From CAWGJF01 sp963822905 (GTDB lineage: Bacteria; Bacteroidota; Ignavibacteria; Ignavibacteriales; Ignavibacteriaceae), in NCBI GenBank assembly GCA_963822905.1, contig CAWGJF010000001.1, forward strand, positions 62,001 through 126,000: a stretch of DNA of 64,000 bases. The letters run 5' to 3'. Below the pieces are notes generated by a model. The model was not told where the DNA came from. It saw nothing but the letters and a program-made list of their open reading frames with translations, and made no database searches. This document shows positions 1-6,829 of the stretch, in pieces. A program made the position numbers and the translations under genes. Each line of letters begins with the position of its first letter. Within the stretch, counting starts at the first letter, position 1.

Positions 1-819
1 CAAACCTGGGAAATTACGAATATAGATTCTTCATTTGTCTCCGGGTTACCCGTTTATAATTTCAAATTTTATTCAAGAGATTTTGGATATGCCTGCGGTG
101 GATTTATTGATCTTGCCGGGGTAATCTGGAAAACAACTGATGGTGGAAACAATTGGGTTGCAACAGGAGTAAGTCCCGATCAAGTTTTTGATATGTGTAT
201 AATTGATTCTGCCAATGCGTTTTCTCTTTCAGGCGATCCGGAAGGTTTTTTTGGAACCGGATTAATTAAAACTACTGATGCCGGGAAAAATTGGGCATAT
301 GAAGAATTACCATTTTTCGGATTGTCTTTTTCAATTCAAGCCCGAACAAATTTTGATGTGTGGTCTGCATCCGGTTTTCAGTTTTTACGTTCAAGTGACA
401 GCGGAAACAACTGGTTTACTGAAACGATCTCTCAGGGTTGTGTAATATATGGCCTGGATTTTATTAGCGAACAGGCCGGCTTTGCCGTTGGGGATAGTGG
501 AATTGTATTAAAATTTGTTCCTCCGCCCGTTAGTGTTGAAACAAATACTCAAATTAATAATTTCACTTTATTCCAGAATTTCCCTAATCCATTTAACCCG
601 GCAACAAAAATTAATTATCAGTTATCTGTTAACGGCTTTATCAAATTAAAAATCTTCGATGTTTTGGGAAATGAAATAGCGATCTTAGCCGATAAAGAGC
701 AATCCGCAGGAAATCACTCGGTTGATTTTAATGGTGAAAATCTACCCGGCGGAATTTATTTGTACAGAATTGAGTGCGGGACTTTCTCCCAAACAAAAAA
801 AATGGTTTTGTTAAAATAA
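1..819 (+). CDS. T9SS-secreted YCF48/BNR-repeat protein, 5' end outside the window
   Basis: The frame is open from base 1 to the stop at 817-819, so the start lies upstream and only the last 272 residues are visible. Short repeats of the YCF48/BNR propeller type recur: TTDGGNNW near residue 46, TTDAGKNW near 91 and SSDSGNNW near 131. The last 85 residues form a T9SS type A sorting domain (PNPFNPATKINY, then GGIYLYRI and a final KKMVLLK), which marks the protein for export across the outer membrane. Function beyond a secreted or surface propeller is unknown. The same architecture recurs in the four genes at 39.8-44.9 kb. Confidence 0.85.
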   Translation, partial: QTWEITNIDSSFVSGLPVYNFKFYSRDFGYACGGFIDLAGVIWKTTDGGNNWVATGVSPDQVFDMCIIDSANAFSLSGDPEGFFGTGLIKTTDAGKNWAYEELPFFGLSFSIQARTNFDVWSASGFQFLRSSDSGNNWFTETISQGCVIYGLDFISEQAGFAVGDSGIVLKFVPPPVSVETNTQINNFTLFQNFPNPFNPATKINYQLSVNGFIKLKIFDVLGNEIAILADKEQSAGNHSVDFNGENLPGGIYLYRIECGTFSQTKKMVLLK

Positions 820-902
820 ATTACCACTTAAAATTATTCGAGGGGATTAAATATCAAATAAATTACTATTTTTCTAAATTCTTAATTTTAATTAGTTATA
901 AA

Positions 903-1592
903 TTGAATTCCGCATTAAAAGATTTTCCGGAAAACACACTCACATTTCTAAAGAAACTATCAAGAAATAATAACCGTGAATGGTTTGAAGAGAATAGAGA
1001 GCTTTTCAATTCTTCGTTTCTTGAACCTGCAGTTCAATTTGTCGCGGAGATGGGAGAAAAGCTTTCTTCGGTTCGACCATCTGTTATAGCAATTCCTAAA
1101 ACAGATAAGTCCATTTTCAGAATACACAGAGATGTTAGATTCAGTAAGGACAAGCAGCCTTATAAAACAAATATGGGTTTGTATTTCTGGGAAGGAAAGG
1201 GAAAGAAGATGGAGTGCAGCGGTTTTTATTTTCACCTGGATGCAAAAACTTTCGGTGCAGGAACAGGAATGTATATGTTCTCAAAAGAAATGCTCACTGA
1301 TTTTCGAAGGGTGGTTTCTGATCCTGAAAATGGAAAGGAATTAAACGAAATAATTAAGAAAATTTTAAAAAATAAAAATATCACTTTGGGAGGAAAGAAA
1401 TTTAAAAGAGTTCCAAAAGGTTTTGATCCCGAATATCCTTATGCTGATCTTTTGTTACATGATGGATTATATTGCTGGTTCGAAGGAAAAAACTTTAATT
1501 CCCTTTCCAATGAAAAAGCTGTTAAGGTAATCTTTGATGCATTTTGTAAAATGCTTCCTCTACATGAATGGTATATCCAGAAATTCGGATAG
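903..1592 (+). CDS. DUF2461 family protein
   Basis: The product matches the DUF2461/TIGR02453 family: an N-terminal helix ending in NNNREWFEENR, then RDVRFSKDKQPYKTNMG, and a total of about 229 residues, the usual family length. Function is uncharacterised. No ATG precedes the conserved part. I chose TTG at 903, which puts the start about ten residues before the TLTFLKKL motif. A longer frame from GTG at 774 would overlap the preceding gene by 46 bases and add a hydrophobic stretch not seen in the family. No Shine-Dalgarno sequence is visible before 903, so the start is uncertain. Confidence 0.75.
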   Translation: MNSALKDFPENTLTFLKKLSRNNNREWFEENRELFNSSFLEPAVQFVAEMGEKLSSVRPSVIAIPKTDKSIFRIHRDVRFSKDKQPYKTNMGLYFWEGKGKKMECSGFYFHLDAKTFGAGTGMYMFSKEMLTDFRRVVSDPENGKELNEIIKKILKNKNITLGGKKFKRVPKGFDPEYPYADLLLHDGLYCWFEGKNFNSLSNEKAVKVIFDAFCKMLPLHEWYIQKFG

Positions 1593-1944
1593 GAATTATT
1601 TAATTTAAATTAGAAGGTTCTCCCTTCGTTTATTTTCGCAACAATCGCGTTTTATTTCAGTAATAATTACAACATCTCTTCTTGCTTAAATTTTCAAAAT
1701 AGCACAAAAAAATGTTTTCCCCTGCCGGAGATCAATTGATTTTTATATATAAAATTTTTAACTATGATTAGAAAGTGTCATTTCCTTTTATGACCAATCT
1801 TTATTAAACGATTTTCGGGATAAGACACAGTTTAAAGGGGGAAAGGATTGCTTAAAAATGGAGGCTTTTTGTTATTTGCTAATGTTGGGTCTCCTGCCCT
1901 CAACTTAATTTTATTAAAAAAAGAATAAAGTAAGAGATAATACA
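1593..1944. other. Intergenic stretch without a recognised gene
   Basis: About 350 AT-rich bases between the DUF2461 gene and the GldL-like gene. I see no coding frame, RNA gene or strong hairpin. It probably holds the promoter of the motor-like operon, but no clear TAnnTTTG element stands out. Confidence 0.5.
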
Positions 1945-2382
1945 ATGCCAAGAAAACCGTGGAAACAATATCCCCGGAGTACTAGCTTACGAAACTGGCT
2001 GGAATACAATTTTGCTGAAAGACACGAAAAATCTATCCAGGCAATGGTTTATGTCGGGGCTGCACTCCTTGTAATAATAGTCGGTTTAAGAGGCCTCGGG
2101 GATATAAGTACTATTTCATACATACCTAAGTTTCTCTTAAATCAAGACGGTAAAATTGATTCAAGTATCGTTATGATCGGTTTGCTTGTTGAATTTACGA
2201 TGTTGTGTCTCTTAGCCGCCGTATCATTCTTCTCCCCACAAGATGGAGATGACGGACTTCAACGAAGCATTGGTTATCTTTCAAATAATGTTGAAACTCT
2301 TGCTTTGGGTATCCAGTCAGAAGCCGGGGAAAATCTGGTAAAAACTGCTCAGGAAAATACAGGCGCCATTAAGTCTTTTTAA
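1945..2382 (+). CDS. GldL/PorL-like inner-membrane motor protein, 5' part of a frameshifted gene
   Basis: Encodes 145 residues with a short cytoplasmic N-terminus and two membrane helices (about 33-50 and 74-97). The first has MVYVGAALLVIIVG and the second IVMIGLLVEFTMLCLL. These resemble the two helices of GldL/PorL, the T9SS proton-channel subunit, including the membrane glutamate (E83 here) in the GL-x-x-E motif and a basic residue (R49) near the end of helix 1, where GldL has a lysine. That match is by memory of the family, not a search. The frame stops at TTT TAA (2377-2382), but the helical tail continues in the -1 frame (see next entry). The start ATG at 1945 follows a weak purine-rich site. 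Confidence 0.6.
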   Translation: MPRKPWKQYPRSTSLRNWLEYNFAERHEKSIQAMVYVGAALLVIIVGLRGLGDISTISYIPKFLLNQDGKIDSSIVMIGLLVEFTMLCLLAAVSFFSPQDGDDGLQRSIGYLSNNVETLALGIQSEAGENLVKTAQENTGAIKSF

Positions 2383-3218
2383 ATAGAGAAATTGAAACTG
2401 TTGATATATTTAAAGCTCAAGCCGAACAGCAGTTGATAAAATTAAATGATGAAATATCAAAAATAAAGCAGGGTTTGTTAAGGGATATAGCAAATTCAAC
2501 AAATCAAATCACTGACTTTCTTCAAAACGAAAAAAATAATCTGTCAAAATATTTTTCTTCGGTTGAAAACTTTATCGCCACTAATAAAGAATCGCTGCAG
2601 GGCATTACTAACAATTTAGCTGTGCTGGCGAAAAACTCAACCAGTGAAACAAAAGGAATCTTCGAGAGAGAAAAAGAAATAATAAACAATTTTTATAATA
2701 TTAATTCGGGACTCATTTCAAAAAGCGGCGATGAATTTCGTGAAACATTAGTGAATTTTAACTATAAACTTGAAAATGTGGTAAGCGATGCTAAAACGGC
2801 ATTTAATAATCTTTCTAATAGTTTAAAGAATGGTGTGAAAAATTCGACAACAATGTCTAACGAAGTATTCGAACACGAAAAAGCAATCATTGAAAAATTC
2901 TATAAAATCAATTCGGATCTTATAGCACAATCCCATGAAGAGTTTAGAAGCATTTTTAAAAACTACAACAGCATTATTGGAGAGGAGTCGGAGAGATTAA
3001 AACGGCTTTCAGCTAACCAGCCTAGTCCGGCAGAACAGGTTCAAAAAATGATCAAAACAAATGACACATTAATTACTCACCTGGAAAATATTGATAAAAC
3101 ATTAAAGACAATTTTGCTGAAAAATGGTTCGCTCGGAAATGGTGGCGAGATAAAATATTCATTTTATAAAAGAATAATGGTGGGATGGCAACGGCTTTTT
3201 AACCGAACAACATCTTAA
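2373..3218 (+). CDS. Long coiled-coil tail of the GldL-like protein (-1 frame continuation)
   Basis: From TTA at 2379, just after the T run at 2376-2380, this frame stays open for about 280 residues and carries on the helical sequence of the preceding part (NREIETVDIF, then AEQQLIKLNDEISKI). It is rich in Asn, Lys, Glu and Leu, without membrane segments, and has two similar blocks (FEREKEIINNFYNINSGLI and FEHEKAIIEKFYKINSDLI), so it looks like a repeated coiled-coil tail. The only independent start is a TTG at 2433 without a ribosome site, which argues for one split gene over two genes. GldL normally has a much shorter tail. The gene ends 6 bases before the next start. Confidence 0.55.
   Translation, partial: VFLNREIETVDIFKAQAEQQLIKLNDEISKIKQGLLRDIANSTNQITDFLQNEKNNLSKYFSSVENFIATNKESLQGITNNLAVLAKNSTSETKGIFEREKEIINNFYNINSGLISKSGDEFRETLVNFNYKLENVVSDAKTAFNNLSNSLKNGVKNSTTMSNEVFEHEKAIIEKFYKINSDLIAQSHEEFRSIFKNYNSIIGEESERLKRLSANQPSPAEQVQKMIKTNDTLITHLENIDKTLKTILLKNGSLGNGGEIKYSFYKRIMVGWQRLFNRTTS
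2374..2384 (+). other. Frameshift site TCT TTT TAA (-1) in GldL-like gene
   Basis: Five T residues (2376-2380) run into TAA. Sliding tRNA-Phe back one base on the T run gives TTT then TTA AAT AGA and joins both halves. One missing T in the DNA or assembly would look the same. Confidence 0.6.
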
Positions 3219-3224
3219 AGTAAA

Positions 3225-3800
3225 ATGCCATCTCGAAAAATCTCTTTTTATTTTGTTTTATATCTTGTTGTGCTTGTTGAACTTCTTGCTGTAATTATTG
3301 AGCGGGATAATAGCGAACAGGAGTTGAAAAAACGTTTAAATGAATATGAAACCATTCAGGATAGTATTATTGCTTCCTATAGTGTACCTATTTCTCTAAC
3401 TGTTCAAGAGTCCACAGATTGGTTAATTACTAATCAAAATGATAGTTTGCGTATTCTTATTTCAGTATCGAATCTTCAAACTCCAGAGGAAAGAGCAAGC
3501 GTAAAATACTTTTTTGTTGATACTGCTAAATATGGGAATGAACGACAAAAATATTTGGTCAATACTGACAGAAAAACTGGCAACGGCAATTTTTATTTTA
3601 AATCGAAGCAGGGCGGTACTTTTAATTTTAATGTGTATTGTATAGTACAGAGAAAATTTCCAAGATATCTCCCGAAAATCATACTTGAGGGTATTACCAG
3701 AAAGATTGGAAATGAATTTAAAGTGCGTAGCGATACCGTTGACTTTATGATTAAAGCAAAAATACAGGTAAAAGATTTTGACAACCCGGGAAGGGGATAA
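3225..3800 (+). CDS. GldM-like single-pass membrane protein (short form)
   Basis: A 191-residue protein: a basic N-terminus (R4, K5), one membrane helix (about 7-25, with a glutamate at 19), a short coiled segment, then a beta-rich region of about 150 residues that would be periplasmic. The order and topology are those of GldM/PorM, the stator-side partner of GldL, whose membrane helix is followed by beta domains. Here the large periplasmic part is short, and more beta-rich sequence sits in the next gene. It starts 6 bases after the GldL-like gene, consistent with one operon. The GldM link is inferred from topology, gene order and faint similarity, so it could instead be another two-component motor partner (ExbD, MotB or ZorB class). 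Confidence 0.45.
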   Translation: MPSRKISFYFVLYLVVLVELLAVIIERDNSEQELKKRLNEYETIQDSIIASYSVPISLTVQESTDWLITNQNDSLRILISVSNLQTPEERASVKYFFVDTAKYGNERQKYLVNTDRKTGNGNFYFKSKQGGTFNFNVYCIVQRKFPRYLPKIILEGITRKIGNEFKVRSDTVDFMIKAKIQVKDFDNPGRG

Positions 3801-3839
3801 TTCTAAGTTATTCAAAATTAACAGAGCTTTTAGAATCAA

Positions 3840-5063
3840 ATGGTAAAAATAATTTTGAAGTTTATTTTAAGTTTAACTTTTGTTGCTGTTTCATTTGCCC
3901 AACCTAGTGAGTTAACCTTTAAAGGGAGTTCTTCAATCCAGGTGCTTGATACTATAATTGTGTTTTCAAAAGAAAGTTTTGATATTCAGGACAGACTATA
4001 CGATTGGTCAAACAATTTCAATGACATTGACTATACTGTGAGCATTTTCAGTATACTTGAGCACTATAGTGACTCTGAACTGAGGTTTAGCAATTTCATT
4101 GGTGGTTTCCAAAATCGCTATGGTAAGGTAAAATATTTTACTTCAACTGATGTTAATGTAAAGTCAACTGTTGCAAAGGGAAATAATCCGGGAGATTATC
4201 TGGTAAATATGGATTTAACTATTTCTCTTCCGGGAGTTTTTTATGTTGTTGGTGTTATAAAAGGTAAAAGCGAACGTGGTTCCTATTTTGAAAATGCAGG
4301 TTATTGGGTAATAAATTGTGTTGCCCGGGCAGAGAACAGATTGACAAATGACTTTTCAATAAAAAGAACATATGACTTTAATGATATTGCCACCTACCGA
4401 TATGGAGAAAGCATTTCTTTTGACTTCAGTATTTCTGGTGCCCGGATGAATAATCTTTCTTCCTACCACTACAAAATTTTTGAAGAAGAACATGAAATCT
4501 TTGCCGGAATCGGATCGTACATAAACCTGGATTTTATAACGAAAAACCCTGCCCTGGTTAATCATACTTTCAGCATTGAAGGACTATATAGCGGGCAGCT
4601 TATCCGTTTTTTTAATCCGTCTATTCCCGGACCGGATTCTACTTATTGGCGATTTAAACTTTTGCCGCCCGAAAAACTTGAAACGAAAACTAACTGGTTG
4701 CCACTGGATAAGTTCGAGCTGCTGGGAGATAAAGATGTGATTGATGCAATTGATTTGAGGCTGGTTGAAAACAGAAAATTTTCGTTTGCCTGGTTAACCA
4801 ACCAGGGTGATGGAGCAATGATTACAAGACCAAAATTATTAGATGTCTCTGTAAGCAGTGAGCCTAATGATTTGTTACGCAGTGATTCAGAAACCTTTTC
4901 ATCTTATGAAGAAGATTATTGGCAGGTAATTGAGCTAAATGTTAACCCGGCATTTTTAAATCGCATTGCTAACAATGAGATAAAAAAAGTAACCATTCAC
5001 CTAAAGTTCAAAACAATGTTTGGCGATCAGAGAAGTTTAGATTTTGTGGGAGTTGTTTTTTAA
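3840..5063 (+). CDS. Secreted beta-rich protein of the GldLM-like operon
   Basis: A 407-residue protein with a clear signal peptide (hydrophobic core about residues 4-17, cleavage after SFA near 20) and no further membrane helix. The mature part alternates short beta strands and ends hydrophobic (GVVF). I do not recognise the family. Its position after the GldM-like gene suggests that it supplies periplasmic domains that in ordinary GldM are fused to the membrane helix, or a GldN/GldK-like partner; both ideas are inference. It starts 39 bases after the preceding stop. The gene also ends TTT TAA, but neither shifted frame continues beyond nine codons, so this end looks real. Confidence 0.5.
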   Translation: MVKIILKFILSLTFVAVSFAQPSELTFKGSSSIQVLDTIIVFSKESFDIQDRLYDWSNNFNDIDYTVSIFSILEHYSDSELRFSNFIGGFQNRYGKVKYFTSTDVNVKSTVAKGNNPGDYLVNMDLTISLPGVFYVVGVIKGKSERGSYFENAGYWVINCVARAENRLTNDFSIKRTYDFNDIATYRYGESISFDFSISGARMNNLSSYHYKIFEEEHEIFAGIGSYINLDFITKNPALVNHTFSIEGLYSGQLIRFFNPSIPGPDSTYWRFKLLPPEKLETKTNWLPLDKFELLGDKDVIDAIDLRLVENRKFSFAWLTNQGDGAMITRPKLLDVSVSSEPNDLLRSDSETFSSYEEDYWQVIELNVNPAFLNRIANNEIKKVTIHLKFKTMFGDQRSLDFVGVVF

Positions 5064-5084
5064 AATTTCAGCCTGGAGAATAGA

Positions 5085-5999
5085 ATGAAAAATGTTTCCC
5101 GTATAATTCCACTAATAGTGGCTGCAGTCATTTGTACTCAATTTCTACTTCCACAAAAATTGAATGCGCAAGAGATTCGCAAGCCAATAAAAATTACAGA
5201 AGAAGAAAAAAGTGATTTTCAAACACGTTTTGGAACAGCTATTTCGAGTCGTTATATGTGGAGAGGATTAAACCTTTCAAAGGCTCCGGTCTTTGAACCA
5301 TATGCTAGTTTTTTATTTCATGGTTTGGAATTATCATTTTATGGAGTTTTCGGAATGTCCGAAAGTGAATTTAAACATCCTGATTTTGATGAGCATTTTA
5401 ACCCTGGTGAGGTTGATCCATATTTTCTTGAGAAAATAGCTTTTTCTCAAGTGATTACCAATTTATTTTACAACATTGAAACAGGAATAGGTACATTTAC
5501 CCTTGGTGCTACTGATTATTATTTTTCTGACAGATTGATAAAACAAACGAGTTCTGACAGCAGTGGAACCGAAAATATAAGTTACGCTAAACCGCTGTGG
5601 GACAACTGGGAAGACTACGGAAATGGTTCTCACACACTCGAAGCAACCTTCCGTTATACCGGAAGTGAAACCTTTCCTTTGTGGATACTATTCGGATATA
5701 ATTTTTATAACGATCCGGATAAATCAATTTTTGCGGAAGTTGGATATACCTTCCGGGTTGATAAAAATAATTTAAGCTTCTTTGCTGGTGGAGTGCTGGA
5801 TGCTTCAGAATGGTACCAATTCACAGTTAAAAACGGTGTTCTTCAACAGGGAGTGGGACTGACAAACTTTGGTTTCGTTCTTAACAGGGAACTAATTCTT
5901 GAAGACTGGTTAACTATGGATTTTTCAGTTCTAGACGTAATGAATTTTTACGAGGAAAGGAATACCATCCTTTTCAAATCAACTTTAAAGATAAAATGA
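5085..5999 (+). CDS. Outer-membrane beta-barrel protein (TorF/Gcw_chp-like)
   Basis: 304 residues with a signal peptide (about 1-29, ending LNAQ) and alternating amphipathic strands rich in aromatic residues. The SSRYMWRGLNLS segment near residue 55 resembles the S-x-Y-x-x-R-G-x-S motif of the Gcw_chp/TorF family of putative porins. The ATG at 5085 follows a ggag site and lies 21 bases after the preceding gene, so it is probably the last gene of the motor-like operon. It may be the outer-membrane anchor or channel of that system; this rests only on position. Confidence 0.6.
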   Translation: MKNVSRIIPLIVAAVICTQFLLPQKLNAQEIRKPIKITEEEKSDFQTRFGTAISSRYMWRGLNLSKAPVFEPYASFLFHGLELSFYGVFGMSESEFKHPDFDEHFNPGEVDPYFLEKIAFSQVITNLFYNIETGIGTFTLGATDYYFSDRLIKQTSSDSSGTENISYAKPLWDNWEDYGNGSHTLEATFRYTGSETFPLWILFGYNFYNDPDKSIFAEVGYTFRVDKNNLSFFAGGVLDASEWYQFTVKNGVLQQGVGLTNFGFVLNRELILEDWLTMDFSVLDVMNFYEERNTILFKSTLKIK

Positions 6000-6001
6000 G
6001 T

Positions 6002-6103
6002 TTATCTTAATTCATTATTTCTAAAACAATCGGCAATGTGATCATTCACCATTCCGGTTGCCTGCATATGTGCATAAACAATTGTTGAGCCGACAAACTT
6101 AAA
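6002..6103 (-). CDS. tag: Tag C-terminal segment in the +1 frame
   Basis: Directly after the T run the +1 frame reads KFVGSTIVYAHMQATGMVND and then HIADCF, ending at TAA (6002-6004). This is the standard Tag C-terminus; the H-x3-C pair corresponds to the last two zinc ligands of the E. coli enzyme (H175, C179). No residue is lost or added at the junction if one T of TTTT is skipped. There is no start codon or ribosome site for separate translation, so it is functional only through frameshifting, or the gene is a fresh pseudogene or carries a one-base assembly error. Confidence 0.8.
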   Translation of the reverse strand, partial: FKFVGSTIVYAHMQATGMVNDHIADCFRNNELR

Positions 6104-6107
6104 ACCC
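6099..6107 (-). other. Frameshift site GGG TTT TAA (+1) in tag
   Basis: On the minus strand the sequence is GGG TTT TAA G. The T run occupies 6104-6101. Slipping +1 on TTTT re-pairs tRNA-Phe perfectly and the next codon is AAG (Lys), as expected in Tag. Confidence 0.7.
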
Positions 6108-6566
6108 TTTTTCTTTTAAATCATCGCTTATCTTATCAGAAAGTTTAGTTTTGGCCGGAATGTTCTTTAAAGATTTTAATTTATTCTGAATTGGTTTGCC
6201 ATCAACAAAGCCCCAGATATATTTATCAAAAGATCCAAAATCTTTTCTAACTTGGAGAAAAGCTTTTGCGTTTGTTATTGCTCCTTCAATTTTCAATTTG
6301 TTACGGATAATTCCCGCATCTTTTAAGAGTGAATTGATTTTTCTTCTGTCATACTTAGCAACTTTGTTAAAATCAAAATTATCGAATGCCTTTCTAAAGT
6401 TTTCTCTTTTGTGAAGAATCGTACGCCAGCTTAGTCCTGCTTGGAATCCTTCAAGAATCAGGAACTCAAAAAGCTTTTTGTCGTTGTGCAGTGGGACTCC
6501 CCATTCTTTATCGTGATATTTTATCATTAATTTATCATCAGATGGCCAGGGACAGCGGGTTTTCAT
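6099..6566 (-). CDS. tag: DNA-3-methyladenine glycosylase I, main part of a frameshifted gene
   Basis: Tag removes 3-methyladenine from alkylated DNA. This frame carries the family from its first motif (TRCPWPSDD, first zinc cysteine) through YHDKEWGVP (zinc histidine), EGFQAGLSW and FGSFDKYIWGF to LKEKGF. It then stops at TAA (6099-6101), although the family continues for about 30 residues. The start at 6566 is preceded by a perfect aaaggagg site; an upstream ATG at 6590 lies before that site and is less likely. The remaining conserved sequence, with the other two zinc ligands, is in the +1 frame downstream (next entry). Confidence 0.9.
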   Translation of the reverse strand: MKTRCPWPSDDKLMIKYHDKEWGVPLHNDKKLFEFLILEGFQAGLSWRTILHKRENFRKAFDNFDFNKVAKYDRRKINSLLKDAGIIRNKLKIEGAITNAKAFLQVRKDFGSFDKYIWGFVDGKPIQNKLKSLKNIPAKTKLSDKISDDLKEKGF

Positions 6567-6676
6567 TAATCCTCCTTTAATATTCTTCATTATAATCTTA
6601 AATATTTTTATAAATTTACATAATTAATTCTTACTAAAAATTTATTAGAAAATCAGATGGACTCAAAAGAAAATAA

Positions 6677-6805
6677 AACTCCTTTGAAAGGATTCTTACA
6701 AGTCCAACCACAAAACAAATTGACAGGACAGTTGCGCGCGAATTTGCCCGGGGATTGCTCAGTGTTCTTGTGCTGGGTGGAAAATCTAAGAAAGGTATTT
6801 TTTAG
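6677..6805 (+). pseudogene. Possible remnant of a HerA-like (DUF853) ATPase C-terminus
   Basis: This short open stretch has no start codon and begins right after a TAA. It encodes about 42 residues, with DRTVAREFARGLLSVLVLGG followed by KSKKGIF. The pattern of a basic amphipathic helix ending in GG-x-x-KK resembles the tail of HerA-like/DUF853 ATPases, but the ATPase domain is absent. A second frame from ATG 6657 may supply a few further residues. Read as a deletion scar between tag and metH. Similarity is from memory and the stretch is short. Confidence 0.3.
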
Positions 6806-6829
6806 AAAATACTATCTTCGAATCGGGGT

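Noticed and set aside
5055..5090. A fourth gene end with TTT TAA (secreted protein of the motor operon), as a further frameshift site
   Set aside because: Neither the +1 nor the -1 frame continues beyond nine codons, and the next gene starts just after, so this is a normal gene end.
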